DNA from: a virus
IMG/VR virus record: IMGVR_UViG_3300044739_000089
Location: 1 to 40,165 of that record
DNA length: 40,165 bases
Strand: one strand, 5' to 3'
Positions 7,017-16,139 of the stretch are shown one piece after another. A model generated the notes under the pieces. That model made no database searches and had not been told where the DNA came from. It saw only the letters and a program-made list of their open reading frames with translations. The translations under genes were made by a program, and so were the position numbers. Every line of letters begins with the position of its first letter. Position 1 is the first letter of the stretch.

Positions 7017-9400
7017 AGGCACCCCCTCAACGTGGCCGCGAAGGTCAGCTCGCCGTCCGTCTCCTCGAGCAGGGCGATCGCCGTCTTGTCGCCAGCCTCG
7101 GCATCCATCCTCAGATCGTGAAGCAGACTCTCCACCTGCAGCGCCGCCCCCTCGCCGTCCGGCGCGTCGAAGCGCGCGAGCTCGCCCGTGGGAGGGGCGG
7201 AGGTGGCAGTATCAAGCCTAACCGCCGGCGGCGGCGGCTTGCCTTCGCGCCGCGCCAGGATGCGGTCGCGCAGATGTTCGCCGGTCGTCACCGCGTCCGG
7301 CCCATGCTCGCGCCGGAAGGCGCGAACCTCGTCGCGATATTCGCCGGTGAATATCTCCGGCCGCTCCTTGGCGGCCTCGGCGAGCCACCCTTTGCGGCCC
7401 GCCACCGTGCCTATCTCTTCCCGCAGCACCGTCGTCAGATCGCCCCCGTCCGTCAGATCGCGTGCGATGGCGGCTACCGACCGAGTTTTACCCTTGCCGT
7501 CCGACAATTCGATCCCGGCATGACGGGACGCATTGAGCAGCACCCGCTCGTTATAGGGCAGGGCCTCGTAACGCTCGCCAGCGTCGACGATCCGCTGCAC
7601 TCGCGCCTGCAGGCGCTCGGCCGCCTCTTCCATCGTTGCCGGCGCAGCAAACTCCCGGTTCGACAGCATCGCTTCCGTCGGATGCTCCCGCGACCCATAT
7701 TCGATCGGGTTCTCGCCCGCCTCGCGTTGCACCGCAAATTGGGTAGCCGCATGCTCCTCCGGCGTCGCGAAATCCTCAACGCGCAACATGGCGACATCGT
7801 CGCTCCAGCTTTCTGCCGCCTCCCGCTCCGCCGGGAGTGGGGGGAGGTCGTCGACCTCGTCCAGCTCAGACCGATCTTCCCCCGCCGCCCGCTCCGCCGT
7901 CTCACCCGCTTTGGGTCGAGTCTCGCCGGGCGCCCCCATCTTTCGATCCGCCCACTCGACCAGATCGGCGGCAGACATCCCTTTCAGGAAGCGGTTCTTC
8001 TCGATCGCGAGCGGCTTCAGCAATTGCGCGACCGGCGTGTCGGGCGCCGCGCGCAGGACCTTGAGCCCATCCGGTCCGGCGAAATGGAGCAGGTACAAGC
8101 TCCCCGCCGTTTCCGGCTGCCCGGCGTCGCGAAGCATCGCCGCATTGTCCGCGACGAGATCGTTCATCAGCACGTCGTTCAGAGCCGGGTCGCGCCTTTT
8201 GGCGGCGATCTGCGCGTCGGAGAGGCCGCCACGTCCGTAGCGCCGTACATAATAGCTCCGCCACGTCGATGCGAGGAACTGGTACGGCCCCATCGCTCCC
8301 GACGCCTCGTTATAGCCGTCACCCTCTTCGACGCGCCGGATCCTGGACTTGAGCTGCTCGCGCGCTCCCGCCGAGCTCACCGGCGAGGGCGGAGATGTTC
8401 CACGTGTCACACGGCCATAGGCGGCGCCCAGCCGCGCCGCGTGGACGTCGTCGCCCGCCGGGCTCCGTTCGAAGGGCGAAGTCTCCAGCACCTCGGCATG
8501 CCTTTGAACGACATTCGCGGCTGCCTGCTCGCCGGGCGTCCGCCGCTCCTCGGGCAGGCCGGCATCCATCAGCGCAAGCAACTGCCGCTCGGCGGCCGTG
8601 CCGGCCCGGCGCGCCGTAATAGCATGTACGCCCAGATCGAGGGTCTTCCCAGCGCCCCCCAGGACGCCGCCGGTGAGGCCGGAGACGCCAGTGTCGATCA
8701 GCGTCTCACGCGCCCCACGCTCCACGCCAAGGGAGGCCGCGTCCTCGCGGGTGAAGGGTTCCAGCGCGAGGGTCAGCCCCGCGTTCGCGGCGGCCTCGCG
8801 CCCCGCCACGGACAAGATCATCCGCGCGGCCGTGAGCCCCTTCAGCGCCGGACCGCCGACGGGAATATAGCTCGTCGGATCGAGGAAGCCGGCGCCGAGC
8901 GCGCCGGCCACTTGCCCCGCGGTCGAGCCGCCTCGCAGCTCCGCGTCCGCCCTCCCCACGTCGGTGCGGCGCTGGTCGACGGCGAACCGGCGAAGACCCT
9001 CCCGGTCGTGGATCGTTGCATATTGGGGAAGGAGCCTTGGGTCGCGAGATCGCTCGGCCTGGTACCAGGCCATTAGGGAGTTTTCCCTTTCGTCCTCCAC
9101 ATCCCCGAGGTCGTGATCGGCGCCATAGGCGAGGGCATCCTCCCGCGTCCGGGCCCTCGGCGCCATGTGCCACGTGCCGCGCTTCCGAGCCTCCGCCTCG
9201 ATGTCCGCCAGAACGCGCCCCTCGTAATTCATCTGGTTGAGGCCCCAATCCTCCGCCGCCCTGGCGCGGCGAAAGCCTGGGCCGATGCTGCCGAAGAAGC
9301 CTGGGCCGGGAGGCTCCGCCTTGGGCGTCCCGGCGCTTGCTGCCCGCACGTCCTCGCGGCTCGGCGGCGCCCACGGATCACTCATCAGGGAGGCCTTCAT
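7013..9400 (-). CDS. Internal virion protein with lytic transglycosylase-like domain
   Basis: 795 residues. Residues 351-480 resemble soluble lytic transglycosylases: a candidate catalytic Glu at 358-359 (RRVEEGDGY), then SGAMGPYQFLASTW at 367-380 and a YLLHFAG segment at 436-442. This would open the peptidoglycan during DNA ejection, as in T7 gp16. Here the domain is in a different protein from the largest ejection protein. The N-terminal 300 residues are helical and Gly/Ala-rich (GQVAGALGAGFLDP); the C-terminal third is charged and probably extended. The start is uncertain between ATG at 9398-9400 and ATG at 9383-9385; neither has a clear ribosome site. The gene overlaps the preceding one. 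Confidence 0.75.
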   Translation of the reverse strand: MKASLMSDPWAPPSREDVRAASAGTPKAEPPGPGFFGSIGPGFRRARAAEDWGLNQMNYEGRVLADIEAEARKRGTWHMAPRARTREDALAYGADHDLGDVEDERENSLMAWYQAERSRDPRLLPQYATIHDREGLRRFAVDQRRTDVGRADAELRGGSTAGQVAGALGAGFLDPTSYIPVGGPALKGLTAARMILSVAGREAAANAGLTLALEPFTREDAASLGVERGARETLIDTGVSGLTGGVLGGAGKTLDLGVHAITARRAGTAAERQLLALMDAGLPEERRTPGEQAAANVVQRHAEVLETSPFERSPAGDDVHAARLGAAYGRVTRGTSPPSPVSSAGAREQLKSRIRRVEEGDGYNEASGAMGPYQFLASTWRSYYVRRYGRGGLSDAQIAAKRRDPALNDVLMNDLVADNAAMLRDAGQPETAGSLYLLHFAGPDGLKVLRAAPDTPVAQLLKPLAIEKNRFLKGMSAADLVEWADRKMGAPGETRPKAGETAERAAGEDRSELDEVDDLPPLPAEREAAESWSDDVAMLRVEDFATPEEHAATQFAVQREAGENPIEYGSREHPTEAMLSNREFAAPATMEEAAERLQARVQRIVDAGERYEALPYNERVLLNASRHAGIELSDGKGKTRSVAAIARDLTDGGDLTTVLREEIGTVAGRKGWLAEAAKERPEIFTGEYRDEVRAFRREHGPDAVTTGEHLRDRILARREGKPPPPAVRLDTATSAPPTGELARFDAPDGEGAALQVESLLHDLRMDAEAGDKTAIALLEETDGELTFAATLRGCL

Positions 9401-11537
9401 AAGCGGACCGGGCGCTCGGGCGCCCGTCGTCGAATGGCGTTACCAGCTCATAGGCCGAGCGGACCGGCTTGGACGGGGCCGCGCGCGGAGTCGGAGCCGG
9501 ACCCGCGCGACCGTGCGTTAGGCGGCCGAGCTGGCGGATGTCGAGGATGAAATTGTCGCCGGGATGCTTGGCCGAGGCGACGAAGCCGCTTCCGGATTGG
9601 AACATGTAGAGCCCGTCGCGCCACATCACCGGCCTCAGTTTCTTGAACTCCGCCGCCGACATTCGTTTTCCGCCCCACAGCGGCACGTCACGGCCACCGA
9701 ACGCGGCGCCCATGATCGCCTCCTCGTCCGACCGCGCCAGGACCAGATCGACGTCGCCTTGGCTCATTCCGCGCGGCAGGCCCATCTTGGAGCCATCCCG
9801 CGCTTCGCCGATGCCGCCTGTGCCATCCCCGGCCGCGCCGAAAGCTGCGCGATACGCCTCCAGCCACAGGGGCCGGTCGTAGCTCGACTTCCCCCGGCGG
9901 GCGGCGCGCGCAGCATATATTCCCCGCGCCGCCTCGTTGATGCCTTCGAGCGTCACCCCGTCCATCATCCGTGTCGCCTCGCCGAACTCGCGCTCCGCGT
10001 CGGCTCGCATCTGCTCGGTCGCGCCATCGCCGCCGGCGAGCTTGGGATTGGCCCTGATCAGGTCCCACCCGCCCAATGCCTCCCTCACCAGCCCCATCCC
10101 CGCCGACCGATTGCGCATCGATGCCAGATCTGCCAGCGCAGCATATTCGGCCTTCGCCGGCGCGACCTGACGTAGCAACTGCTTGCCCCTTGCATTGCCG
10201 TAGGCGGTCATCGTCTCGATCATCGCAGCCTTGTCGCCGGCGCTGCCGCTCTCGAACTCCTCATGGTAGCGCGCTGCGATCTCCGCCGTCATGTGGGTCG
10301 GCGGCCCGCCGTACCTTTCCGCGGCGCCGTCACCAGCCGCGAACCACCGGCTCATCGCCCGCGGGTCGGCCAGATCGAATTCGGGCAGGCCGCGACCGCC
10401 GCCATTCTGGATGAACAGGCCCAGCTTGTCCTTTTCGGCTCGACCACGCCACCGCTCGATCATAGTGCCGAGCTGGTCGTACTCCGCCTTGAGGCTCCGG
10501 TCCTGCTCCCAGCCGTCCTTTGCCGCGATCGCGCGCTGCGCCGCCCGCAGCTCGCCCTCGTCCGAAGCCCCATATTTGTCTGTAACCCGCGCCTTGCCGC
10601 CGGTCACCTCCAAGTCCCGCGCCAGTTTCTCGAACTCTGGGCCACCAATCGCGACCGCGCGCCGACGCGCCTCGTCAATGGATGCCGGATCAACCTCGAC
10701 TCCGCTGTTCACGTCTTCGATCAAATTCTCGGCGCGCGCCCGGAACTCCGCCTGCTCCCCCTTCACTGCCTGCCGCGCGCGCGCTTGGTCGCGCTCCAGC
10801 CGGGCGTCGATGCGCTCCCGCACGTTGCCGACAGCGTCGCCGAGCCATCCGGTGTAGTAGCCGCTTTCCAGCTCCCGCTTTGCTTCCTCCGGTGGTAGCC
10901 CGTCGAGCACCGCGCGCGAGGCGGCGGCGGCGATCCGCGCTCTGTACTGGCGCTTTTTCTCGTCCGACCCTGGCAAAGCCGCCAGACGATCGTCGACCGT
11001 CGCCATTTCCTCAACCAACGTCTGGCGACCAGGATTGAGATTGATCCGCCCGAGGCTGAAATTGTCGGCGTCAACTTGGTCCTGCCACCTTTGCTCTCCC
11101 CTGGCAGCCGCCTCGAAAGTCTCGGCGCGAAGGATCAGACGGTCGACCGCTCCATTCAGATGCTCCTCGACCCTGTCGCGCACGCGCCGGTCCGTGATCG
11201 TGCCGACATATTCCTGCGTCAGGTGGCGCCCGTATGTCTCAAAGCCAGCGGCATGACCGGCGGCCCCCGCCGCCGGGTTCTCCTCCATCTCGATCCGCTT
11301 CCGCTCGATATCGAGCAGGACTTCGCCGGCACCCTTTGACGCACGCGTGAATTCCGCTTCCTCTTCGTGCTGCTGGTCGATCCGCAGACGGGTCAGCCCG
11401 GCTTGGTGGAGCTGGCCGCCCGCCTGCTCGAGCGATCGCCCGACCCCGGCGCCGAACGCCTCCGCCGGAGCTCCTCCGAACGCCGTGCTTCCGCCGGGGG
11501 CGACCTGCGGCCGATAAATCTCCTCCCGGGCGGCCAT
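9378..11537 (-). CDS. Internal virion protein, long helical (T7 gp15-like position)
   Basis: 719 residues, strongly charged and helical (many Glu, Arg and Ala heptads), with no signal peptide or membrane segment. Its place between a small internal protein and the transglycosylase protein matches the gp14-gp15-gp16 order of T7-like and BPP-1-like podoviruses. It probably forms part of the internal core and ejection tube. The ATG overlaps the upstream stop (TGATG). The last 60 residues are Pro/Ala/Ser-rich, perhaps a flexible tail. The assignment rests on order and composition rather than on motifs. Confidence 0.65.
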   Translation of the reverse strand: MAAREEIYRPQVAPGGSTAFGGAPAEAFGAGVGRSLEQAGGQLHQAGLTRLRIDQQHEEEAEFTRASKGAGEVLLDIERKRIEMEENPAAGAAGHAAGFETYGRHLTQEYVGTITDRRVRDRVEEHLNGAVDRLILRAETFEAAARGEQRWQDQVDADNFSLGRINLNPGRQTLVEEMATVDDRLAALPGSDEKKRQYRARIAAAASRAVLDGLPPEEAKRELESGYYTGWLGDAVGNVRERIDARLERDQARARQAVKGEQAEFRARAENLIEDVNSGVEVDPASIDEARRRAVAIGGPEFEKLARDLEVTGGKARVTDKYGASDEGELRAAQRAIAAKDGWEQDRSLKAEYDQLGTMIERWRGRAEKDKLGLFIQNGGGRGLPEFDLADPRAMSRWFAAGDGAAERYGGPPTHMTAEIAARYHEEFESGSAGDKAAMIETMTAYGNARGKQLLRQVAPAKAEYAALADLASMRNRSAGMGLVREALGGWDLIRANPKLAGGDGATEQMRADAEREFGEATRMMDGVTLEGINEAARGIYAARAARRGKSSYDRPLWLEAYRAAFGAAGDGTGGIGEARDGSKMGLPRGMSQGDVDLVLARSDEEAIMGAAFGGRDVPLWGGKRMSAAEFKKLRPVMWRDGLYMFQSGSGFVASAKHPGDNFILDIRQLGRLTHGRAGPAPTPRAAPSKPVRSAYELVTPFDDGRPSARSAYEGLPDE

Positions 11538-11974
11538 CAGCCCGCCGCCCGCGCATTGGCGTAATCGGCCTTGTGGTTGGCCACCGCGCTCGCCGCTCCG
11601 AACAACCCGCCGACCAGTGCCTGGCGTCCCTGCGCCGCGGCGATCTCGCCCTGGGCGCGTCGCGCCGCGGCGGCGCTGGCGCCGCGGCGGCGCAGGTTCA
11701 TCACGTCCATTTCCGCTTCGATTTGGCTCTCGCGCAGGCTGTCGAGGTTGGTGCCGGTGCCGACCTCGAAGCCGCTTTCCGCCTGCGCTCCGACCTGCCG
11801 GCCCATCGCCACCCTCGCCGAGTCGCGGATCCGCGCCACTTCGGCCGAGGCGTCGCGTTCGTCGCCGATCGCATTGGCCTCTTCGACCTTCTGGTTGAAC
11901 TGCCCGGCCCGGTAGCCGGCCAGGCCCTGGACGAGGTTGCCCGCGATCATCAGCGGAAGCGCCGCGGCCTGCAT
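11537..11974 (-). CDS. Small internal virion protein (T7 gp14-like position)
   Basis: 145 residues. The start (AAALPLMIAGNLVQGLAG) is hydrophobic and could enter a membrane. The middle has the pattern NQKVEEANAIGDERDASAE, then RESQIEAEMDVMNLRRRG, seen in small podovirus internal proteins. The end is Ala/Gly-rich. Start ATG overlaps the GNAT-like gene stop (TAATG), and its stop overlaps the next start (TGATG). Probably ejected early with the DNA to form a pore or tube in the outer envelope; inferred from T7 gp14. Confidence 0.65.
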   Translation of the reverse strand: MQAAALPLMIAGNLVQGLAGYRAGQFNQKVEEANAIGDERDASAEVARIRDSARVAMGRQVGAQAESGFEVGTGTNLDSLRESQIEAEMDVMNLRRRGASAAAARRAQGEIAAAQGRQALVGGLFGAASAVANHKADYANARAAG

Positions 11975-12441
11975 TATCCGACCCTTTCGAACAGGAGGTG
12001 GGTCTTGCCTTCCGGCCCCCATTTGCGGAGCAGCGCGCGGCGGCGAAGGCCGACCAGCCGCGCCCATTTGGGCTCGGCGACGATCCCGGCGCGGACGATC
12101 GCCTCGATCCGGTCGAACCGGCTCTCCTCGATCCGCCGCCGCGCGAACCTGGTGATCGCCAGCTGGGCGGCGCCCAGATCGGCCGCCAGCAGCGCCCAGG
12201 CGACCGCGTGGCCGCCCGTCAGGCCGTTCGCCGGCCAAAGCAGGGTGAAGCCCGCGCAGCACAATATGCGCCCGTCGCCGCCGACCGCCGTCCAGGCCGG
12301 GCCGCCCGCGACGAGCTCCTCGCCCTCCTCGATCGAATGGACGGCGCGGGTCACTCCGAGGCAGACATGCTGCGACGGCTGGAGCGCGAGCTGGACGACG
12401 TCGCCGGCGCACATCGGCCTGAAGGTGACCGGGCCGGCCAT
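11974..12441 (-). CDS. GNAT-like phage protein (gp13 / DUF2833 type)
   Basis: 155 residues. The fold pattern is that of degenerate GNAT acetyltransferases found between tail tubular B and the internal proteins in podoviruses. It has a start strand (VTFRPMCAGDVVQLAL), a central AVGGDGRILCCAGF strand pair, and a C-terminal ARLVGL segment followed by G-x-H-x-LFE. The acetyl-CoA loop is not clearly present, so it may be structural. Neighbouring genes overlap at both ends (TGATG upstream, TAATG downstream). Confidence 0.6.
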   Translation of the reverse strand: MAGPVTFRPMCAGDVVQLALQPSQHVCLGVTRAVHSIEEGEELVAGGPAWTAVGGDGRILCCAGFTLLWPANGLTGGHAVAWALLAADLGAAQLAITRFARRRIEESRFDRIEAIVRAGIVAEPKWARLVGLRRRALLRKWGPEGKTHLLFERVG

Positions 12442-14717
12442 CAGCGCTCGCCCAGCGTGTAGGTCGGCATCGCCGCTACCACCATGCAGGGCAGAGGGTC
12501 GTCGGAGATGATCGTATATTGGCCGTCATAACCATAATTGCCGCCGAGCGACTTCGACGTGTCGCCGGTGAAGGGCGGCACCGGAGCGTCCATCTCGGCG
12601 CTTCCCGGGCGGTCGATCAGCTGGTCGGCATGGCCGGTGTCGGGATCGACCTTGATCCCCACCGTCTCGAGCAGCCTCAGCACGATGGAGACCAGCCGCT
12701 TGCGCTTGCCCTGCAGGGTGCCTCCGTCCGGCGCCCGCGCCTCCGGCCGAAGCGGCCTCAGCCGCGCCGTATAGCCGAGGCCGACATGGCATTTCAGGGC
12801 TGTCGCGCCGTTGGGCAGCGCCAGCGTCGCATTGGGTCCGGCGCTGACCGTCAGTCCCGGCACCACCCCGCCGTCCGCCAGCACCGCCACCGCCTTGCCG
12901 GCGAGGTGATCGATCGCCCCCGCATTGGCGGGCGCCGGAAAGCTGTTCCGCGCGGCCCCGTCATAGCTGACTCCGCTGTCGACGAAGAAGGCGTCCTCGA
13001 GCGCCGTTTCCTCCTCCTCCCAGGCCGGCGCCTGGAGCTCGACGCTCTTGCCCGCCGCGCCGCCGTCGACCAGCGCCCACAATTCGTCGCGGGTCCCGTC
13101 CTCGGACGGGATGGCCACCGCGCTCAGCACCGCCCCGGCGGCGTGGGCGACTCGGGCGAACCCCTTCACCTCCTGCTCGGGGACATGGGGATGGAGCGCG
13201 AGCAGTCCGTCGTTCCGGACCGCCCAGACCAGCTCCTCGGGTTCCTGCTGGAAGGTCATCTGCTTCGCGCCGCTCTTCAGGATATGGCGCTGCCACACGG
13301 CGATGTTGGCCGCCGAATAGCGGTCGCTCCCCAGATCGTAATCGGCCTCGCGGATCTTGCGGCCGCTTTTCTGGACGAACAGGGTCGAGGTTCCGGTCTC
13401 GACCGGGCGCACCGGCTGCGAGCCGTAGCTCGACTGGGGAACGCACTCGATATTGTCGCTCGAGAAGATGTCGGCATTGTTGATCTTGCGGATGACGTGC
13501 TCGCCGTCCGACGTCCCGATCAGCACTCCGTCGCGGTCCGCCTTCGCCCACAGCACCGGGTTGGAGATGGTCAGCCGCTTTCGGAACGCCATGTCGGGGG
13601 CGAGCAGGCCGCTTTCGGTGAACGGCGCCATGTTGACGCTTCCGCCGCCATAGTCGCCGACCACCGAGGCGATCAGCTCGAAATCGGTGAAGAAGAGCAG
13701 CCGGCCGAAGCCGAGCAGGACGATGCCCGGCCACCCCGCCGCGGCCGAGACGGCCGCGAGCGCCCAGCGGTGGCTCGCGGCGGCGGCGAGGCTCGCCGGG
13801 ATCCGCCGGGTGACCGAGATGGTCGCCGCGGTTCCGCCGCCCCCGACCGAGAGGATCGTGCCGATCCCGAACCGGTCGTGAAGATAGGTCCACTTGACCC
13901 CGTACGGGCCCTTGGCGTTGACGTCGCTTCCGCCCGAGCCGTCCCATTCGGAGCCGTGGCTATGGGTCGGCTGGACGCTGCCGGTGCGATTGGTCGCCAC
14001 CGCGGCGGCGGCGAGATAGGCCTTGCCGTCGCTTCGGACGATGGTGGTTCCGACGACCACGCCGTCCATCCCCGCTTCCCAGGCCTTGATGTCGGAAAAA
14101 TCCTCCGCCTCGATCATGACCGAAGATCCGACATGGCCGGCCAGGAAGGGCGCTCCGCCCGCCACGTGAACGATCGCGTTACCGCCGACCGTGAGGGTGC
14201 CGGTCACCGTCACCGTGATCGCCTCGTCGACGTTGGAGTCGGCGAACGGCCCGTTCCTGAGCGTCAGAGCGGTGTGGGCGAAGGTGGTCGCGGTCAGCCG
14301 GGTCAGCGCCGCCGGCGCGTGCGAGCGGTGGGCGAGATAGAGCCGGTCGTAGCTTTGCTGATACCAGACCGAGGGCGCCTGCGCCGCCGTATAGGGCACA
14401 ACCACCTCGTAGGCGACGTTCGGAGCGGTCTCGATCCGGCCGCCGTTCGTATAGAAGCGAAGCTTCGCCGGGCCCCATTCGATCACATAGGCCTGGGTTC
14501 GGCTGACGATGAACGGGCTCAGCCAGGTCGAGCCCGTCATCGCCGCCCGGATATAGGCGAAGCCCGACCGCTTCATCGCCGGCCCCTCGACCGTGGGGAC
14601 GAAGTTGAGCATCTCGGCCGCCGAGATGGCGTAGATTGCTTGGTCGCTCCGGCCGTGCATCCGCGGCGACACCTCGCCGCCGTTGAAGCTGTTGATCATG
14701 GGGGCGAGGGCGCTCAT
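12441..14717 (-). CDS. Tail tubular protein B-like (tail nozzle)
   Basis: 758 residues from ATG at 14715-14717, which overlaps the tail tubular A stop (ATGA). The longer open frame upstream runs through the tail tubular A gene and is not used. The start has the hallmark INSFNGGEVSPRMHGRSDQ, followed by LNFVPTVEGPAMKRSGFAY, typical of podovirus tail nozzle proteins related to T7 gp12. The rest is beta-rich with repeated short strands. It would form the lower tail tube below the adaptor. Confidence is high from motif and order. Confidence 0.85.
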   Translation of the reverse strand: MSALAPMINSFNGGEVSPRMHGRSDQAIYAISAAEMLNFVPTVEGPAMKRSGFAYIRAAMTGSTWLSPFIVSRTQAYVIEWGPAKLRFYTNGGRIETAPNVAYEVVVPYTAAQAPSVWYQQSYDRLYLAHRSHAPAALTRLTATTFAHTALTLRNGPFADSNVDEAITVTVTGTLTVGGNAIVHVAGGAPFLAGHVGSSVMIEAEDFSDIKAWEAGMDGVVVGTTIVRSDGKAYLAAAAVATNRTGSVQPTHSHGSEWDGSGGSDVNAKGPYGVKWTYLHDRFGIGTILSVGGGGTAATISVTRRIPASLAAAASHRWALAAVSAAAGWPGIVLLGFGRLLFFTDFELIASVVGDYGGGSVNMAPFTESGLLAPDMAFRKRLTISNPVLWAKADRDGVLIGTSDGEHVIRKINNADIFSSDNIECVPQSSYGSQPVRPVETGTSTLFVQKSGRKIREADYDLGSDRYSAANIAVWQRHILKSGAKQMTFQQEPEELVWAVRNDGLLALHPHVPEQEVKGFARVAHAAGAVLSAVAIPSEDGTRDELWALVDGGAAGKSVELQAPAWEEEETALEDAFFVDSGVSYDGAARNSFPAPANAGAIDHLAGKAVAVLADGGVVPGLTVSAGPNATLALPNGATALKCHVGLGYTARLRPLRPEARAPDGGTLQGKRKRLVSIVLRLLETVGIKVDPDTGHADQLIDRPGSAEMDAPVPPFTGDTSKSLGGNYGYDGQYTIISDDPLPCMVVAAMPTYTLGER

Positions 14718-15289
14718 GAATAACGCGCCGTTATCCAGTCGCTCTCGACCGTCACGACCGGGGGATTTTCCTTGGCGTCGACGCCCTTGGCCTTGGCCAG
14801 GGCGGCGCGATAGGCCCGGAACGCGTCGTCCTTGCGGCCACGATCGCCGGTGATCCGGTCGGCGATCTGGAAGGCGAGCCGGGCGGCGAAGGCCGAGACG
14901 AACAGAGCGTCCCACAGGCCCGTCTCCTCGACGTCGCGGACGTAGCGGACCCACAAGGGCCCCGCCGTGTCGGCGAGGATCCGCCCGCCTTCATTCTCGA
15001 ACGTGTCGCGGCAGCCGGGCGGATCGAGCACCTCGAGCAAGCGAAGGCAATCCTCGGGGAGCTGGAACGCCGCCGCCCACGGATAGGTAACGATATCCTC
15101 GACCGCGCTCAGATCGCGGCGGGCGATCGCGAAGTTCCAGGGATGGTCGCGCAGGACGTCGCGGCGGACCTCGTCCCACACCGCCCGCACCGCCCGCGCC
15201 GCATGGCTGTCCTGGTCGGGATCGCGCAGCTGGTCGTCCTCGCCGATAAGCGAGAGGGTGAGATTGGCGATGGTGACATAGTCGGCCAT
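14714..15289 (-). CDS. Tail tubular protein A-like (head-tail adaptor)
   Basis: 191 residues, the usual size for T7 gp11-type adaptors. It begins ADYVTIANLTLSLIGEDDQL, the family's conserved start with helices that bind the portal ring, and continues AVWDEVRRDVLRDHPWNFA and YPWAAAFQLPEDCLRLLEV, both characteristic. It sits directly before the tail nozzle gene and overlaps it by ATGA. It acts in the virion neck. Confidence 0.85.
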   Translation of the reverse strand: MADYVTIANLTLSLIGEDDQLRDPDQDSHAARAVRAVWDEVRRDVLRDHPWNFAIARRDLSAVEDIVTYPWAAAFQLPEDCLRLLEVLDPPGCRDTFENEGGRILADTAGPLWVRYVRDVEETGLWDALFVSAFAARLAFQIADRITGDRGRKDDAFRAYRAALAKAKGVDAKENPPVVTVESDWITARYS

Positions 15290-15304
15290 GGGCGTGGGCC
15301 GCGG

Positions 15305-15499
15305 CTAAAGCTGCGGCCAGGGGTGCTCGTGGATCTGCTTCTTGATCTCGTCGAGCAGGATCAGCGCCTCGCCCTTCGGCAGCACCGTGAAATCCACGTT
15401 GACGAAGAGCGCGTCGGATCCGGAGATCGCGCTGCCGGCGGCGACGACGACGTCCTGCGCCCTCTGGCCCCTTTTGATGGTCAGCTTGAACGTCGACAT
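15305..15499 (-). CDS. Small protein between head and tail genes
   Basis: 64 residues (STFKLTIKRGQRAQDVVVAA at the start, EALILLDEIKKQIHEHPWPQ at the end). Not recognised. Position between the decoration-like protein and the tail adaptor matches a small gene of BPP-1-like phages. The pattern of a short beta section then a helix could fit a head-completion or chaperone role, but no function is claimed. It is flanked upstream by three hairpins (15516-15605). A ribosome site GGAGG lies just upstream of the ATG. Confidence 0.6.
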   Translation of the reverse strand: MSTFKLTIKRGQRAQDVVVAAGSAISGSDALFVNVDFTVLPKGEALILLDEIKKQIHEHPWPQL

Positions 15500-15515
15500 G
15501 CTGGAGCCTCCCTTT

Positions 15516-15605
15516 CCGGATGAAAAACCGTCCCTCGGGGCGGCTTTTCATCCGGGCGGCGGGTCTCGTGGGATCCCCGCCGCCCGGCGCTCTGGCCCGA
15601 GCGCC
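15516..15605 (-). terminator. Three tandem hairpins, first read terminator-like
   Basis: Three perfect or near-perfect stem-loops lie back to back. At 15586-15592/15599-15605: 7 bp. At 15554-15563/15576-15585: 10 bp. At 15516-15526/15545-15555: 11 bp with an inner 7-bp stem. On the minus strand the last contains CCGCCCCGAGGGACGG followed by TTTTT, a classic terminator shape, itself enclosed in the longer stem. They fill the gap between the decoration-like gene and the 64-residue gene and probably trim or attenuate the late transcript. Confidence 0.6.
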
Positions 15606-15608
15606 CCC

Positions 15609-16052
15609 TCAGGCCGAGGTCGTGAAGAAGATGTCGATGATCAGGATGCCGGAAGCGGGCAGATTGGCCGCTGCGATCGTCGCCAGCAGCCGTTCCGTCG
15701 CGGTCAGCGGGACGTCGTCCTTCGCCGCCGCGTTGCCGAACGCCGTCGGCGTGTCGACCGCGGTGAAGACGGCCGCGGTGCGATATTTGCCGGTCGCTCC
15801 GGAAATGCCGATCGCGAGCGTCGCGGTCGCGCCCATCGTCGCGCTGGCCGTCATCAGGCCGTGCGAGAAGGCGGCGCCCTGCGGCATGTCGCCGAGCACG
15901 AGGCTGTCGCCGCTGGCGAAGGTCGCGGTCGACAGGTCGAAGCTGGCGCGGATACGCCGCAACTTGCCGCCATGGAGACGGCTGTCCACGGGCGTCGACG
16001 GCAAGGTGCCGTCGAGATGGCCGGCCGTTTCGGCTGAATAGCGCGTCGTCAT
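15609..16052 (-). CDS. Head protein, probable decoration/cement protein
   Basis: 147 residues, rich in Ala, Thr, Ser and short strands, with few charges. Contains SFDLSTATFASGDSLVLGDM and, further on, TLAIGISGATGKY. It lies immediately downstream of the major capsid gene, where BPP-1-like phages carry a minor head or decoration protein. A ribosome site (GGAGGG) precedes ATG at 16050-16052. The assignment is from position and composition, not from a recognised domain. Confidence 0.5.
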   Translation of the reverse strand: MTTRYSAETAGHLDGTLPSTPVDSRLHGGKLRRIRASFDLSTATFASGDSLVLGDMPQGAAFSHGLMTASATMGATATLAIGISGATGKYRTAAVFTAVDTPTAFGNAAAKDDVPLTATERLLATIAAANLPASGILIIDIFFTTSA

Positions 16053-16065
16053 TTGAAGGCCCTCC

Positions 16066-16132
16066 TTGTCACCGGAGCGGCGGACCGGGCCCGCCGCTCC
16101 GGAGACAAGGCGGCCCGCCGAAGCGGGCCGCC
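16066..16132 (-). terminator. Two strong hairpins after the capsid gene
   Basis: First: GGCGGCCCGC/GCGGGCCGCC at 16109-16118 and 16123-16132, 10 bp closed by a UUCG tetraloop on the minus strand. Second: 12 bp (16072-16083/16091-16102), extended by TTGTC/GACAA (16066-16070/16104-16108) past one A-A mismatch. There is no clear T-run, so these may be attenuators or 3'-end protectors that keep capsid mRNA abundant over downstream genes. Confidence 0.55.
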
Positions 16133-16139
16133 CGCCGAC

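Noticed and set aside
12519-14723. Very long plus-strand frame opposite the tail nozzle gene
   Set aside because: Its translation is Arg/His/Gly-rich shadow text. The minus frame carries the clear tail nozzle motifs and coupled overlaps.
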